A stretch of 64,000 bases of DNA from Bordetella sp. BOR01 (GCF_019218885.1 NZ_JAHUWT010000001.1:124001-188000), one strand, 5' to 3'; counted from the stretch's first letter, positions 27,962 to 37,777 are shown. Numbers and translations: made by a program. The notes: generated from the letters alone by a model not told the origin.

Positions 27962-29619
27962 GCAATCCGGTCAATCAGCCGGCCGGCACACTGCTGCGCG
28001 TGGATGGCTTGACGGTGGCCCTGCCCAGGGGAGCAGACCGGCCCTATGCCGTGCAGGATGTCTCTTTCGACCTGCGGGCCGGCGAGATCCTTTGCGTGGT
28101 GGGTGAGTCGGGGTCGGGAAAATCGATCAGCGCGAACGCCATCATGGGTTTGTTGCCCGCGGGCCTGGCGCCCCGCCAAGGACGCATCCTTTTCAAGGGC
28201 CAGGACCTGCTGCGGCAATCCGAAGAGACGCTGCGCACGCTGCGGGGCAAGGAAATAGGCATGATCTTCCAGGAGCCCATGTCGGCCTTGAATCCGGTCA
28301 TGACGGTGGGGGAACAGATTCGCGAGGTCATGGCGGTGCACGGCGCGTTTCCCGGCGAGGCCCGTGGCCGCCGCGTGCTGGAACTGCTGGGCCTGGTGGG
28401 CTTGCCCGATCCCGATTCACTGCAGCATGTGTACCCGTTTCGCCTGTCAGGCGGGCAGCGCCAGCGCGTGATGATTGCCATGGCCATGGCGATGGAGCCC
28501 GCCATTCTTATCGCCGATGAACCCACCACCGCGCTGGATGTCACCACCCAGGCGCAGATCCTGGCGCTGATCAAGCGTATCCAGGCGTCCATGGGCATGG
28601 CCGTGATGTTCATCACGCACGATTTCGGCGTGGTGGCCGATATTGCCGATCGGGTCGTGGTAATGGAAAAGGGCGTCCTGGTAGAGCAGGGCAGCGCCGG
28701 GCAGGTGCTGAACCGCCCGGTGCATTCCTATACGCGCCGATTGATCGATGCCGTGCCGCATGGGCGCGCGCGGGCGTCGTCCGCTGGCGTGGCCCGTGGG
28801 CCGGTTCTTGAAGTCCGGAACCTGAGCAAGCACTATGTGACGGCAGGCGGGCTGCTGGTAAAGAAGCGGGTGGTGCGCGCGGTCGATGATGTCAGCTTCA
28901 GTGTCGGGCCGGGCGAGACGCTGGGCGTGGTCGGAGAATCCGGGTCGGGGAAATCCACCATCGGCAAATGCCTGCTGAAACTCATCGAGATCGACGGCGG
29001 CCAGATGCTGTTCAACGGCCGGGATATCGCTCCGTTGTCGCCCTCGGCATTCCTGCCGCATCGCAAGCATATACAGATGATCTTCCAGGATCCGTTCGCT
29101 TCGCTGAACCCCCGCCATACCGTGGGCCGCATCATTAACGATGGCCCGCTGGCAAATGGTGTGCCGCCCGCTGAGGCGCACAGGCGGACGCACGAACTGC
29201 TCAAACTGGTGGAACTGGGCGAGTCGGCGTTCAACCGCTATCCGCACGAATTCTCCGGCGGCCAGCGGCAGCGCATCGGCATCGCCCGCGCGCTGGCCCT
29301 GGAACCGCAGCTGCTGGTGGCCGACGAGTCGGTTTCGGCGCTGGACGTGTCCGTGCAGGCGCAGGTGCTGGGCTTGCTGCATCAGATACAACAGCGGCTG
29401 AATATCGCCATGATATTCATCACCCACGACCTGCGGGTGGCGGCCCAGATCTGCCACCGGATCGCGGTGATGCACCGCGGGCGCATCGTGGAATATGGCG
29501 AACCCGCCCAGATACTGGACCGGCCGCAGCAAGACTACACGCAGCGCCTGATCGGCGCCATTCCGGGCAAGGACTGGGTGCCGCCCAGGTTGCTGGCGCA
29601 AGGCGATCAACCTGCCTAG
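27958..29619 (+). CDS. ABC transporter ATPase with two nucleotide-binding domains (GsiA-like)
   Basis: This 553-residue protein joins two ATPase domains of the DppD and DppF types in one chain, as in GsiA. Walker A of the first is GESGSGKS (49-56), and its signature [10 protein letters not shown] is near residue 162; the second Walker [10 protein letters not shown], is near residue 325, and its signature [15 protein letters not shown] is near 432. Both halves have intact Walker B and switch histidine regions ([16 protein letters not shown]), so both sites look active. It energises the importer encoded upstream. Its stop codon overlaps that of the converging def gene. Confidence 0.92.
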   Translation: MSNPVNQPAGTLLRVDGLTVALPRGADRPYAVQDVSFDLRAGEILCVVGESGSGKSISANAIMGLLPAGLAPRQGRILFKGQDLLRQSEETLRTLRGKEIGMIFQEPMSALNPVMTVGEQIREVMAVHGAFPGEARGRRVLELLGLVGLPDPDSLQHVYPFRLSGGQRQRVMIAMAMAMEPAILIADEPTTALDVTTQAQILALIKRIQASMGMAVMFITHDFGVVADIADRVVVMEKGVLVEQGSAGQVLNRPVHSYTRRLIDAVPHGRARASSAGVARGPVLEVRNLSKHYVTAGGLLVKKRVVRAVDDVSFSVGPGETLGVVGESGSGKSTIGKCLLKLIEIDGGQMLFNGRDIAPLSPSAFLPHRKHIQMIFQDPFASLNPRHTVGRIINDGPLANGVPPAEAHRRTHELLKLVELGESAFNRYPHEFSGGQRQRIGIARALALEPQLLVADESVSALDVSVQAQVLGLLHQIQQRLNIAMIFITHDLRVAAQICHRIAVMHRGRIVEYGEPAQILDRPQQDYTQRLIGAIPGKDWVPPRLLAQGDQPA

Positions 29620-30149
29620 TCGTCGCGGTTCGGATCCATGCCGGGAAACAGTACCTCGGTGAAACCGAACTTCGAAAAATCTTCGATGCGCGACGGGTAC
29701 AGCCGGCCGATCAGGTGGTCGGACTCGTGCTGCACCACACGCGCATGAAAGCCTTCGGCCTCGCGCTCGATGGGCCTGCCCTGCGGATCGTGGCCGCTGT
29801 AGCGGATATGCCGGTAGCGCGGCACCATGCCGCGCAGGCCGGGCACCGACAGGCAACCTTCCCAGCCGTCTTCGCGCTCGTCCGACAAGGGCGTGATCAC
29901 CGGATTGCACAGGACGGTCAGGGGCACCGGCGGCGCGTCGGGGTAGCGTTCGTTGTGCTCGAACCCGAAAATCACCACTTGCAGGTCGACGCCGATCTGC
30001 GGCGCCGCCAGGCCCACGCCCTGGGCATGCACCATGGTGTCGAACATGTCGGCAACCAGCGCATGCAGCTCGGGGGTGTCGAAGTGCTGAACCGGCTGCG
30101 CCACGCGCAACAGGCGCGGGTCGCCCATCTTGAGTATGGTGTGGATCAT
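29616..30149 (-). CDS. def: Peptide deformylase
   Basis: This 177-residue metalloenzyme removes the formyl group from the first methionine of new proteins. The three family motifs are present: [10 protein letters not shown] (44-53), EGCLSVPG (97-104, with C99 a metal ligand) and QHESDHLIG (140-148, ligands H141 and H145, catalytic E142). The start at 30149 begins [13 protein letters not shown], the standard opening. It lies 22 bases after gloA on the same strand. Its 3' end overlaps that of the ABC ATPase gene by four bases, stop against stop. It may be one of several deformylases; no fmt gene is adjacent. Confidence 0.92.
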   Translation of the reverse strand: MIHTILKMGDPRLLRVAQPVQHFDTPELHALVADMFDTMVHAQGVGLAAPQIGVDLQVVIFGFEHNERYPDAPPVPLTVLCNPVITPLSDEREDGWEGCLSVPGLRGMVPRYRHIRYSGHDPQGRPIEREAEGFHARVVQHESDHLIGRLYPSRIEDFSKFGFTEVLFPGMDPNRDD

Positions 30150-30171
30150 GGTGGCGTGCGCGGCGGGGGCG

Positions 30172-30567
30172 TCAGTCGGCCCGGCCCTTGTGCTGGATGA
30201 ACTCGATCTTGTAGCCGTCGGGGTCTTCGACAAACGCAATGACCGTGGTGCCGTGCTTCATGGGGCCGGCTTCGCGGGTAACCTTGCCGCCTTTTTGCTT
30301 GACCTTTTCACAGGCGTCGTAGGCGTTGTCGACTTCCAGGGCGATATGGCCGTAGCCGTTGCCCAGGTCGTAGTGGTCGGTGTCCCAGTTATGGGTCAGT
30401 TCGATCACGGCGCCCTCGTTTTCGTCCTGGTAGCCGACGAAAGCCAGCGTGAACTTGCCATCGGGGTAGTCTTTGCGGCGCAGCACGCGCATGCCCAGGA
30501 CATTGGTGTAGAAATCGATGGATTTGTCCAGGTTGCCGACGCGCAGCATGGTATGTAGAAAACGCAT
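30172..30567 (-). CDS. gloA: Lactoylglutathione lyase (glyoxalase I)
   Basis: This 131-residue enzyme isomerises the methylglyoxal-glutathione hemithioacetal to S-lactoylglutathione. The four metal ligands fall exactly where they do in the E. coli nickel enzyme: H5, E56, H74 and E122. The short chain without the insertions of zinc-type enzymes also suggests the nickel class. The ATG at 30567 has AAGGAA 8 bases before it. It is transcribed with def. As I recall, in many betaproteobacteria gloA follows the ygjP-like gene; here 20 kb of accessory genes separate them. Confidence 0.93.
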   Translation of the reverse strand: MRFLHTMLRVGNLDKSIDFYTNVLGMRVLRRKDYPDGKFTLAFVGYQDENEGAVIELTHNWDTDHYDLGNGYGHIALEVDNAYDACEKVKQKGGKVTREAGPMKHGTTVIAFVEDPDGYKIEFIQHKGRAD

Positions 30568-30740
30568 GAAAATTCCTTGATAGGGAAAGCGGGCACAGGC
30601 GTACATCGTAGCAAGAAATACCCGTGCGCTTTGCCCGTATCGCGTGCGCCCGATGCGCCCTGCCAGTGCATCGGGCCCCATTGTGAGGCATGCGGCGGTG
30701 CCGGCCGGATTGTTGACGCCTGCCTATGAAAGCATTGGTT

Positions 30741-30778
30741 TTTTTCATTTGTAGGGCTTTGCCCCTGTCGCCCATAGT
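30741..30778 (+). promoter_or_regulatory. TTTTTCATTTGT element and -10, Bug-OYE operon
   Basis: TTTTTCATTTGT (30741-30752) is identical over 12 bases to the element at 34012-34023. A candidate -10 box CATAGT lies at 30773-30778, with TTGTAG (30749-30754) as the possible -35. ATGAAA at 30726-30731 and TTTCAT at 30743-30748 form a loose inverted repeat. The start codon is 62 bases further on. Confidence 0.45.
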
Positions 30779-30840
30779 ACGGGTACGGCAACGGGCAAGG
30801 CCCGGTTGCCGTCCCACTACAAAATCACAGGGGGATGTTC

Positions 30841-31827
30841 ATGCAACGCATCGCTGGTGCCTGTTTTTCAGTCATTGCCTTCCTGTTCGCGGCAGTCGCG
30901 CCGGCCTTGGCCGCTGCCGCGGACGCCGGCTATCCCGATCGCCCGATACGGCTGGTGATCCCGTGGTCGGTAGGGGGCTCGACCGACCTGCTGGGCCGGA
31001 TCCTGGCCGAGCGCATGGGCCGCGACCTGGACACCACCGTGGTGGTCGAGAACAAGCCAGGCGCAACGGGAACCATCGGCTACGCGCAGGTGGCGCGCGC
31101 CTCGGGCGATGGCTATACCCTGCTGCTGGGCACGAACAGTACCTTTGCCATTGCACCGCATTTCTATCACGACCTGCCCTATGACGTGACGACTGATTTC
31201 GTGGCGGTGGGGATGATAGGCTCGAACCAGCAGGTGCTATGTGTACATCCCGGCGTGCCGGCCGGCACATTGGCGGAATTGGTGCAGTACGCCAAACAGC
31301 AGCCCGGCGCGGTCACGTACGCCTCGTCCGGCGTGGGCGGCTCCAGTCATCTGGCGATGGAATTGCTGATGTCGACCACGGGCACCCAGATGCTGCATGT
31401 GCCCTATCGCGGCGGGGCGCCCGCGGTACAGGCGATTCTGGGTGGCCAGACGCAGGCCGGCTTTGTCGATATCAGTATTGCCGAGCCGCTGGTGCGCGCC
31501 GGCAAGCTGCGGGCGCTGGGCACCAGCGGCGCCCGCCGCGCGCCCTTGCTGCCCGACACGCCGACCCTGGCAGAGGCGGGCGCGGCCGGGTTCGAATCAT
31601 TGACGACTTTCGGCTTGTTCATGCCGGCGGGTACGCCCGCGAAAGTCGTGGCGCGCATCAATACCGCGCTGAATGCCGCGCTGCAAGACCCCGCCGTGAC
31701 CGAAAAACTGGGCGGCCTGGGATTCGAACTCACCGGCGGCAGCCCCGCGGCGTATGCGGTTTATGCAAAAACGGAGACCGCCAAATGGGGCAACCTGATC
31801 CAGCAGCGGCACATCGTCCTGCCATGA
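30841..31827 (+). CDS. Bug family (TctC-like) periplasmic receptor
   Basis: This is a 328-residue receptor with a signal peptide (hydrophobic core about residues 5-25, cleavage near AAAADAG). Family features are YPDRPIRLVIPWSVGGSTDLL, split by the glycine turn, then TYASSGVGGSSHLAMELL and MLHVPYRGGAPA. The ATG at 30841 is favoured over 30835 because AGGGGG then sits 6 bases upstream. It overlaps the reductase gene by ATGA, a rare tight coupling for a Bug gene, which suggests that the ligand and the reductase substrate are linked. No membrane partner genes are adjacent. Confidence 0.88.
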   Translation: MQRIAGACFSVIAFLFAAVAPALAAAADAGYPDRPIRLVIPWSVGGSTDLLGRILAERMGRDLDTTVVVENKPGATGTIGYAQVARASGDGYTLLLGTNSTFAIAPHFYHDLPYDVTTDFVAVGMIGSNQQVLCVHPGVPAGTLAELVQYAKQQPGAVTYASSGVGGSSHLAMELLMSTTGTQMLHVPYRGGAPAVQAILGGQTQAGFVDISIAEPLVRAGKLRALGTSGARRAPLLPDTPTLAEAGAAGFESLTTFGLFMPAGTPAKVVARINTALNAALQDPAVTEKLGGLGFELTGGSPAAYAVYAKTETAKWGNLIQQRHIVLP

Positions 31828-32981
31828 CGCGGGCTGCCAATACATCGAAGCCGCTGCTGCTGGTGCCCACGACGCTGCGCGGGCTGGCCCTGCGCAACCG
31901 GATCGTCGTATCGCCAATGTGCCAGTACGCGTCGCAGGACGGCGCGCCTACCGACTGGCACCTGGTGCACCTGGGGAAGTTCGCGCTGGGCGGCGCAGGC
32001 ATTGTCTTTTGCGAGGAAACCGCGGTCGAAGAGCGCGGCCGCAAGACCTATGGCTGTGCGGGCATTTATGCCGACCGCCATGTCGAGGCCTACCGGCGCA
32101 TCACCGATTTCATCCGCGGCGCCGGCGCGGCGTGCGGCATCCAGCTCGGCCATGCGGGCCGCAAGGCCTCTTGCGGGCCACCCTGGACCAACTTCCGGCC
32201 GTTGACGCCGGAAGACGCGGCAGCAGGCATGCCGCCGTGGCGCGGGGTATCGGCCAGCGCGCTGCCGGCCAAGCCCGGCGCGCTCGATCCGCATGCGCTC
32301 GATGACAGCGGTATCGAGGCGGTGATCCAGTCGTGGCGCCTGGCCGCGCAGCGCAGCGTGGACGCCGGTTTCGACATCTGCGAAATACATGGGGCGCACG
32401 GCTATCTGATCCACCAGTTCCTGTCGCCGCTGGCCAACCGCCGCACCGATGCGTGGGGCGGCGACCTGCAAGGGCGCATGCGCCTGGCCTTGTGTATTGC
32501 TGAACAGGTGCGCGAGGCCTGGCCGAACGACAGGCCCGTGTTCTTTCGCGTGTCGGCAATCGACGGCAATGGCGGCGCCTGGGACATGGACGATACCGTG
32601 ACGCTGGCGCGGGCCCTGCGCCAGCGGGGCGTGGATGTGATCACCTGCTCTTCGGGGGGCATCAACGGGCCGTTGAACATGGCCGTGGTACCGCGCGTGC
32701 CGGGCTACCAGGTGCCGTACGCCGAGCGTGTCAGGCGCGAGGCAGCTGTCGCCACCTGCGCGGTCGGCCTGATTACCGAGCCGGCGCAGGCCGAGCAAAT
32801 ACTGCAAGACGGGCAGGCCGACCTGATCGCGTTGGCGCGCGAATTGATGGTGGACCCCAATTGGCCAGTGCGCGCCGGGCGCGAATTGGGCCTGGCCGGC
32901 TACCTGGATCTGCTGCCCGACGACTACGCCTGGTGGCTGAAGCGGCGCGAAGATATCCGGGCCTTGTCCGGGCCGGGTTGA
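31824..32981 (+). CDS. NADH:flavin oxidoreductase, old yellow enzyme (YqjM-like class)
   Basis: This 385-residue FMN enzyme of the old-yellow family has the thermophilic-like/YqjM features: C33 in SPMCQYAS, QLGHAGRKAS (107-116) and HGAHGYLIHQFLSP with the NRRTDAWGG segment. These enzymes reduce activated C=C bonds of enones, maleimides and similar compounds using NAD(P)H. The ATG at 31824 overlaps the stop of the Bug gene. The natural substrate is unknown; the receptor next door and the nearby hydantoinase operons suggest a role in breakdown of a cyclic or unsaturated compound. Confidence 0.87.
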   Translation: MTRAANTSKPLLLVPTTLRGLALRNRIVVSPMCQYASQDGAPTDWHLVHLGKFALGGAGIVFCEETAVEERGRKTYGCAGIYADRHVEAYRRITDFIRGAGAACGIQLGHAGRKASCGPPWTNFRPLTPEDAAAGMPPWRGVSASALPAKPGALDPHALDDSGIEAVIQSWRLAAQRSVDAGFDICEIHGAHGYLIHQFLSPLANRRTDAWGGDLQGRMRLALCIAEQVREAWPNDRPVFFRVSAIDGNGGAWDMDDTVTLARALRQRGVDVITCSSGGINGPLNMAVVPRVPGYQVPYAERVRREAAVATCAVGLITEPAQAEQILQDGQADLIALARELMVDPNWPVRAGRELGLAGYLDLLPDDYAWWLKRREDIRALSGPG

Positions 32982-33004
32982 CCCGCCTGGCGTTCCGATG
33001 CGGC

Positions 33005-33940
33005 TTAGCCGACCAGTTCGACCCCGTCGGGCAGCGTTTGCTCGCGCAAGGTGATCGATAAAGCCTGCAGCAGTCCCTGCGCGGTCGAGGACATCGATCG
33101 CAGGCGGCGGGTAACCAGGAACAGCTCGCGATAAATCGCGGGCTCGTCCAGGAACAGGAACTTCAAGGAGTCGAGCTGGTGCGTTTGGGCTGTAAGCATG
33201 GGCAATATCGAGATGCGCCGACCCAATTGCAGCATCGGGTACAAAGACGCGGAACTCGACACCTCTTCGCGGTGCTCCGCCAAGTCGAATTGCTGCAAGG
33301 TGCGGCGATGCACGCTTCCCACCTGCGTGTCGGACGCCAGCCCCACCAGGTCGTCGCGATACGCCGATACCTGCGACCACCGCACCGGTCCCGGTACGAC
33401 GGCCAGCGGGTGGTCGTTGCTGCAGGCCACGCCGTAGCGGTCCCTGAACAGGGGGGAATAGTCCAGCTCGGCGTAGTTCGACAGGCGGCTGGTCAGGCCG
33501 AAATCGACTTCTCCATCGCGGACCCGCCGCTCGATTTCCGCCGAGCCCCCTTCGCGTATTGACAGTGTGACCTGCGGGTATTTGTCCTGGAACCGCGGCA
33601 ACGCCGGTATCAGCAGCCAGACCAGCACCGACGGCGCGGCGGCGATGCGGACATGGCCTTGTTGCTGCAGGGCCACGGCCTTGAGGTCGCTGACGACGGC
33701 ATCGAACTGCTGCAGCAGCGCGGCGGACCGTTGGTGCAGATGGTGGGCCGCGGGCGTGAGCGTCACGCTGCGCGTGGTGCGGTCGAACAGCTTGATGCCG
33801 ATATCCGCCTCGAGCTGGTGGATGGTCGAGCTGAGCGAGGACTGCGTCAGGAAGAGACGTTCGGCCGCGCGCGTGAACGAGCCGGTATCGGCGACTGCGA
33901 CGAAGCTGCGCAGGTGGCGCAAGGTGATGTTGGTAGGCAT
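33005..33940 (-). CDS. LysR-family regulator, divergent from the first hyuAB operon
   Basis: This 311-residue regulator has its helix-turn-helix at residues 5-64 (ITLRHLRSFVAVADTGSFTR, then LTQSSLSSTIHQLE) and the standard effector domain afterwards. It shares clear similarity along its length with the LysR protein at 49537-50484, for example LRHLR-FVAVA, LFLTQSSL, GHVRIAAA against GHIRIAAA, and TRRLRS near the end, so the two are paralogues. It is divergent from hyuA across a promoter region with a conserved element and most likely regulates that operon. Confidence 0.88.
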   Translation of the reverse strand: MPTNITLRHLRSFVAVADTGSFTRAAERLFLTQSSLSSTIHQLEADIGIKLFDRTTRSVTLTPAAHHLHQRSAALLQQFDAVVSDLKAVALQQQGHVRIAAAPSVLVWLLIPALPRFQDKYPQVTLSIREGGSAEIERRVRDGEVDFGLTSRLSNYAELDYSPLFRDRYGVACSNDHPLAVVPGPVRWSQVSAYRDDLVGLASDTQVGSVHRRTLQQFDLAEHREEVSSSASLYPMLQLGRRISILPMLTAQTHQLDSLKFLFLDEPAIYRELFLVTRRLRSMSSTAQGLLQALSITLREQTLPDGVELVG

Positions 33941-33979
33941 GGTGGCGGTACGCGGGCATCAGTAAACGCACGGTCAAGA

Positions 33980-34048
33980 ATATATAGGCATGGCGAATCA
34001 ATCAACCACAATTTTTCATTTGTGATCGTAAATACCCTTTCCTATCAT
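33980..34048 (+). promoter_or_regulatory. Control region of the first hyuAB operon
   Basis: The segment holds ATATATAGGC (33980-33989), AATTTTTCATT (34010-34020), a possible -35 TTGTGA (34020-34025) and, after 17 bases, TATCAT (34043-34048). The same blocks at the same spacing stand ahead of the second hyuAB operon (42643-42711). An 8-codon open frame (34063-34089, MTSRAATS) lies between this promoter and hyuA; its stop overlaps a GTG that is in frame with hyuA. Confidence 0.55.
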
Positions 34049-34103
34049 TGGTCGCAAGTTCAATGACGTCCAGAGCCGCAACATCGTGAAGAACCTATCT
34101 GCA

Positions 34104-36200
34104 ATGCCCGTAACGCAGCGCTTGCGCATCGCCGTCGACATCGGCGGAACCTTCACCGACGGCGTCGCCGCCCGCGAGGCGGACGGCCGCATCTGGGTGG
34201 GCAAGACACTGACCACCCCGGAAGATCCCGGCCAGGCGGTATCGGCGGTTATCGGCGAATTGCTCAGGCAGGCGGGCGATGGCGCAGCACAGATGCTGGA
34301 CGAAGTGGTGCACGGGACAACGCTGGTCACCAATACGCTGATCGAGCGCAAGGGCGCCACGACGGCGCTCGTTACCACGGAGGGCATGCGGGATGCGCTC
34401 GATATCGGGCGCGAACTGCGGTATGACCTGTACGACCTGGAACTGGCGTTGCCCCGTCCCTTGATCGCACCCGGGCGCCGCATCGAGGCGCGCGAACGGT
34501 TGGCGGCCTCTGGCGAGACCGTGACCGCGCTGACCGACGCCGAGCTGCAGCGCATCGTGGATGAGGTGCGCGCGCTGGACGTACGTTCGGTAGCAGTCTC
34601 GCTGCTGCATTCGTACTTGAACGACGATCATGAACGCCGCGTGGGTGCCGCGCTGCAGGCGGCCTTGCCCGATGTCGAGGTGTCGCTGTCCTCTGACCTG
34701 GCACGTGAAGTCAAAGAGTTCGAGCGCACGTCGACGGCGGCAGCCAGCGCCTATGTCAAGCCCGTGGTCGCCGACTATCTGCGTCAACTGGAAGCGCGCA
34801 TCGAGGCGCTGACGCCCGGCATCGCGCTGCGCATCATGGTGTCCAGCGGAGGCTTCACTTCGGCCGGCGCCGCGGCGCACACGCCGATTTTCCTGCTCGA
34901 GTCCGGCCCGGCTGCCGGCGTGCTGTCGGCACTGAATACCGCCCGCGCGCAGGGGGTGCGCAAGGTGCTTGCGTTCGACATGGGCGGCACCACCGCGAAG
35001 GCATGCGTGGTGGCCGATGGCGAGGCGCCGGTGGCATACAACTTCGAATGCGCGCGCGTGCACCGATTCAAGCGCGGGTCGGGCCTGCCCATCCTGATTC
35101 CCAGCATCGACCTGATCGAGATCGGCGCCGGCGGCGGCTCGATCGCGCATGTGAACCGCATGGGCCTTCTGAATATTGGCCCCGAGTCTGCCGGCTCGGT
35201 GCCCGGGCCGGCCTGCTACGGACTCGGCGGCACGGAAATCACCGTGACTGACGCCGACCTGGTGCTGGGTTACCTGAATCCCGACAACTTCCTGGGCGGC
35301 GAGATGCGCCTGCGCAAAGAGCAGGCGATGCAGGGCCTGGAACGCCTGGCGGGCCAGCTCGGCATGGCGCCGCTGGAAGTCGCTTGGGGCATACACGACA
35401 TGGTCAACGAGAACATGGCCAATGCCGCCCGCATCCATATCGCAGAGAAAGGCCACGATCCGCGCGACTTCACTTTCGTGGCCACCGGCGGCGCCGGCCC
35501 CGTACATGCCATCGAGGTTGCCCGCAAGCTGCGCATGCCCAGGCTGCTTGCCTCGATCGCGGCGGGCGCGGGCTCTTGCCTGGGCATGCTGGCCGCGCCC
35601 GCCCGGGCCGATCGTTCCTGGTCGCAGCCCGCCTTGCTGGATGATATCGCCTGGGACGAGGTCAGCGAGCGCCTGCGCGGGCTGCGCCAGGAAGCCGCTA
35701 CCGAGCTGGCTACCGCCGGCGTGCCGGAGGCGGTCGCGCAATGGTCTGTCGGAGTCGAGATGCGCTACTACGGGCAGGGCGACAACGTTTCGGTCAGCAT
35801 GCCCTGGAGCGAGTTCGGCAACGATGCCGCGCAAGTCGTGCGGCATGCATTTGAAGACCGCTACCGCGCGCTGTACGGCCACCTGGTTCCCGGAGCCCGG
35901 CCGCAGGTGCTGACGTGGCGCCTGACCGGCAAGTCGGCCGCGGTTTCGCGCGACTTCAATTGGGGCGAAGGCGCCGCCGTCGCCGGGGGCATGCCGGTAC
36001 GGCGCGAGATCTACCTGCCGCTGAAGGGCGAGTTCGGCGCGGTGGACGTCTACGAGCGGTATGCGCTGCCCGCCGGTACCCGGCTACAGGGGCCGCTGGT
36101 GCTTGAAGAGCGGGAGTCGACGCTTGTCGTTCCTATTGCGGCCGACGTGGAGATCCTGCCGGACCTGACTGTCTCGGTGACACTCAAGGAGTTTGAATGA
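34104..36200 (+). CDS. hyuA: Hydantoinase/oxoprolinase family protein, subunit A (first copy)
   Basis: This 698-residue ATP-dependent subunit carries the acetate/sugar-kinase-like core: VDIGGTFTDG near the N terminus, HGTTLVTNTLIERKGA, and FDMGGTTAKAC near residue 296. The GAGGGSIAH and PGPACYGLGGTE segments are also typical of N-methylhydantoinase A. With subunit B it hydrolyses a five-membered cyclic amide or carboxylates a ketone, depending on the subfamily. ATG 34104 gives the same N-terminal length as the second copy; GTG 34086 is an alternative. Its stop overlaps hyuB. It is about 50% similar by eye to the protein at 42745-44853. Confidence 0.87.
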   Translation: MPVTQRLRIAVDIGGTFTDGVAAREADGRIWVGKTLTTPEDPGQAVSAVIGELLRQAGDGAAQMLDEVVHGTTLVTNTLIERKGATTALVTTEGMRDALDIGRELRYDLYDLELALPRPLIAPGRRIEARERLAASGETVTALTDAELQRIVDEVRALDVRSVAVSLLHSYLNDDHERRVGAALQAALPDVEVSLSSDLAREVKEFERTSTAAASAYVKPVVADYLRQLEARIEALTPGIALRIMVSSGGFTSAGAAAHTPIFLLESGPAAGVLSALNTARAQGVRKVLAFDMGGTTAKACVVADGEAPVAYNFECARVHRFKRGSGLPILIPSIDLIEIGAGGGSIAHVNRMGLLNIGPESAGSVPGPACYGLGGTEITVTDADLVLGYLNPDNFLGGEMRLRKEQAMQGLERLAGQLGMAPLEVAWGIHDMVNENMANAARIHIAEKGHDPRDFTFVATGGAGPVHAIEVARKLRMPRLLASIAAGAGSCLGMLAAPARADRSWSQPALLDDIAWDEVSERLRGLRQEAATELATAGVPEAVAQWSVGVEMRYYGQGDNVSVSMPWSEFGNDAAQVVRHAFEDRYRALYGHLVPGARPQVLTWRLTGKSAAVSRDFNWGEGAAVAGGMPVRREIYLPLKGEFGAVDVYERYALPAGTRLQGPLVLEERESTLVVPIAADVEILPDLTVSVTLKEFE

Positions 36201-37777
36201 TGCGAGCTACCGTAAGCCCGACCCCGCCGGCGCATGCCCAGCCCGCGGCCCGGTTCGACCCTATCGAACTCGAGATCTTGTGGAAGCGCCTGATCAGCAT
36301 CGTGGACGAGGCTTCGACGGCGTTCGTGCGCACCTGTTTTTCGACGCTGGTGCGCGATGCCAACGATTTCGCGGTAGTGCTGACCGATGCCCAGGGCAGG
36401 TCGCTGGCCCAATCCACGCTGAGCATCCCGTCGTTCATCGGCAGCCTGCCGGCCACCGTAAAGCATTTTCTGAAGAAGTATCCTCTCGAGACCTTGCGGC
36501 CGGGCGATGTACTGGTTACCAACGATCCCTGGATGGGTACGGGGCACATCCACGACATCAATACGGTCATGCCCATCTTTTTCCACGGGCGCGTGGTGGC
36601 GTTTGCCGCGCTGGTCTCGCATCTGCCGGATATCGGCGGACGGCTGCGCAGCAATGCCAATCGGGATATCTACGAAGAGGGCCTGCAGATTCCCATGCTC
36701 AAGCTGATGGATGCGGGGCAGGTGAACCAGACCCTGGTGGACATGATCCGGCAGAACATCCGTGTGCCGGAACAGGGCCTGGGTGACATCTGGGCGCAAG
36801 TGAGCGCCTGCCGGATGATGGAAGAGCGCCTGGTGCCACTGCTGCAGTCGGTGGACCTCGACGCCCTGGGCGCGGCAATACGCCAGCGTTCAGAGACGGC
36901 CATGCGCGATGCGATCCGCGCCGTGCCTGACGGCATCTACGAATCCGAAGTCCACCACGACGGCTTCGAAGAGCCCATCCTGATACGCTGCAAGGTTACG
37001 GTGCGCGATGACACCATTGCGATCGACTATGCCGGTTCCAGCCCGCAGCAGCCGCGCGCGGTCAACGTGGTGCCCATCTATGCGTTTGCTTATTCGGCCT
37101 ATCCCATCAAGGCGCTGCTGTGTCCCGAGGTGCCCAATAATGAAGGCAGCATCCTGCCCATCAGCACGCAGGCGCCCCTGGGCTCGATCCTGAATCCCAC
37201 GTATCCGGCCGCGTCCGGCGGCCGGGGGGCGATCGGCCACATGCTGTCGCCCGCCATCTTCCTGGCGCTGGCGCCAGTGCTGCCCGAGCGGGTGTGGGCC
37301 TCGGGTTCGGGGAATTCTTCAGTGACGATGTTCGGCCAGTATCGCGACCGGCCATTCAATGTGGTGAACTTCATCAACGGCGGGCAGGGCGCCACGGCCA
37401 GCCGCGACGGTTTTTCCGCGCTCTCGTTCCCGGCCAACCTGGGCAACACGCCGGTGGAAATGATGGAGGCACTGGCGCCGATACGCGTGCACCGCCGCGA
37501 GATCCGCCGCGGCAGCGGCGGCGCCGGCGCGCATCGGGGCGGCGACGGCCTGACATTCGAATTCGAGATCACGCCGGAAGCCTCGAGCATATCGGCATCG
37601 TTCCTGATGACGCGCCTGAAGCATCCTCCGGTTGGCTTGCACGGAGGCGCCGACGGGCAGCGAGGGCGCCTGGCCATCAATGGCACCGATGTGGACCCGA
37701 CCGAACAGCGCATCCTGCGGCCCGGCGACCGCATCTTGATGGAATCCGCCGGGGGCGGCGGATTCGGCAAGGCGTGA
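36197..37777 (+). CDS. hyuB: Hydantoinase/oxoprolinase family protein, subunit B (first copy)
   Basis: This 526-residue partner subunit begins with FDPIELEILWKRL, then RTCFSTLVRDANDFAVVLTD, and has the conserved NDPWMGTGHIHDIN segment near residue 111 and GGRGAIGHMLSPA later. The C-terminal HRGGDGLTFEFEI and glycine-rich end are family features. It starts on the hyuA stop codon (ATGA). Whether the pair acts on hydantoins, 5-oxoproline, acetone or acetophenone cannot be decided from these motifs. The gene ends 28 bases from the converging Bug gene; only a 12-base palindrome, GCCCGATCGGGC (37792-37803), lies between. Confidence 0.88.
   Translation: MMRATVSPTPPAHAQPAARFDPIELEILWKRLISIVDEASTAFVRTCFSTLVRDANDFAVVLTDAQGRSLAQSTLSIPSFIGSLPATVKHFLKKYPLETLRPGDVLVTNDPWMGTGHIHDINTVMPIFFHGRVVAFAALVSHLPDIGGRLRSNANRDIYEEGLQIPMLKLMDAGQVNQTLVDMIRQNIRVPEQGLGDIWAQVSACRMMEERLVPLLQSVDLDALGAAIRQRSETAMRDAIRAVPDGIYESEVHHDGFEEPILIRCKVTVRDDTIAIDYAGSSPQQPRAVNVVPIYAFAYSAYPIKALLCPEVPNNEGSILPISTQAPLGSILNPTYPAASGGRGAIGHMLSPAIFLALAPVLPERVWASGSGNSSVTMFGQYRDRPFNVVNFINGGQGATASRDGFSALSFPANLGNTPVEMMEALAPIRVHRREIRRGSGGAGAHRGGDGLTFEFEITPEASSISASFLMTRLKHPPVGLHGGADGQRGRLAINGTDVDPTEQRILRPGDRILMESAGGGGFGKA

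Noticed and set aside
31761-34001. Open frame of 746 codons on the minus strand
   Set aside because: It is antisense to the old-yellow-enzyme gene and out of frame with the LysR gene; both real genes have clear family motifs.
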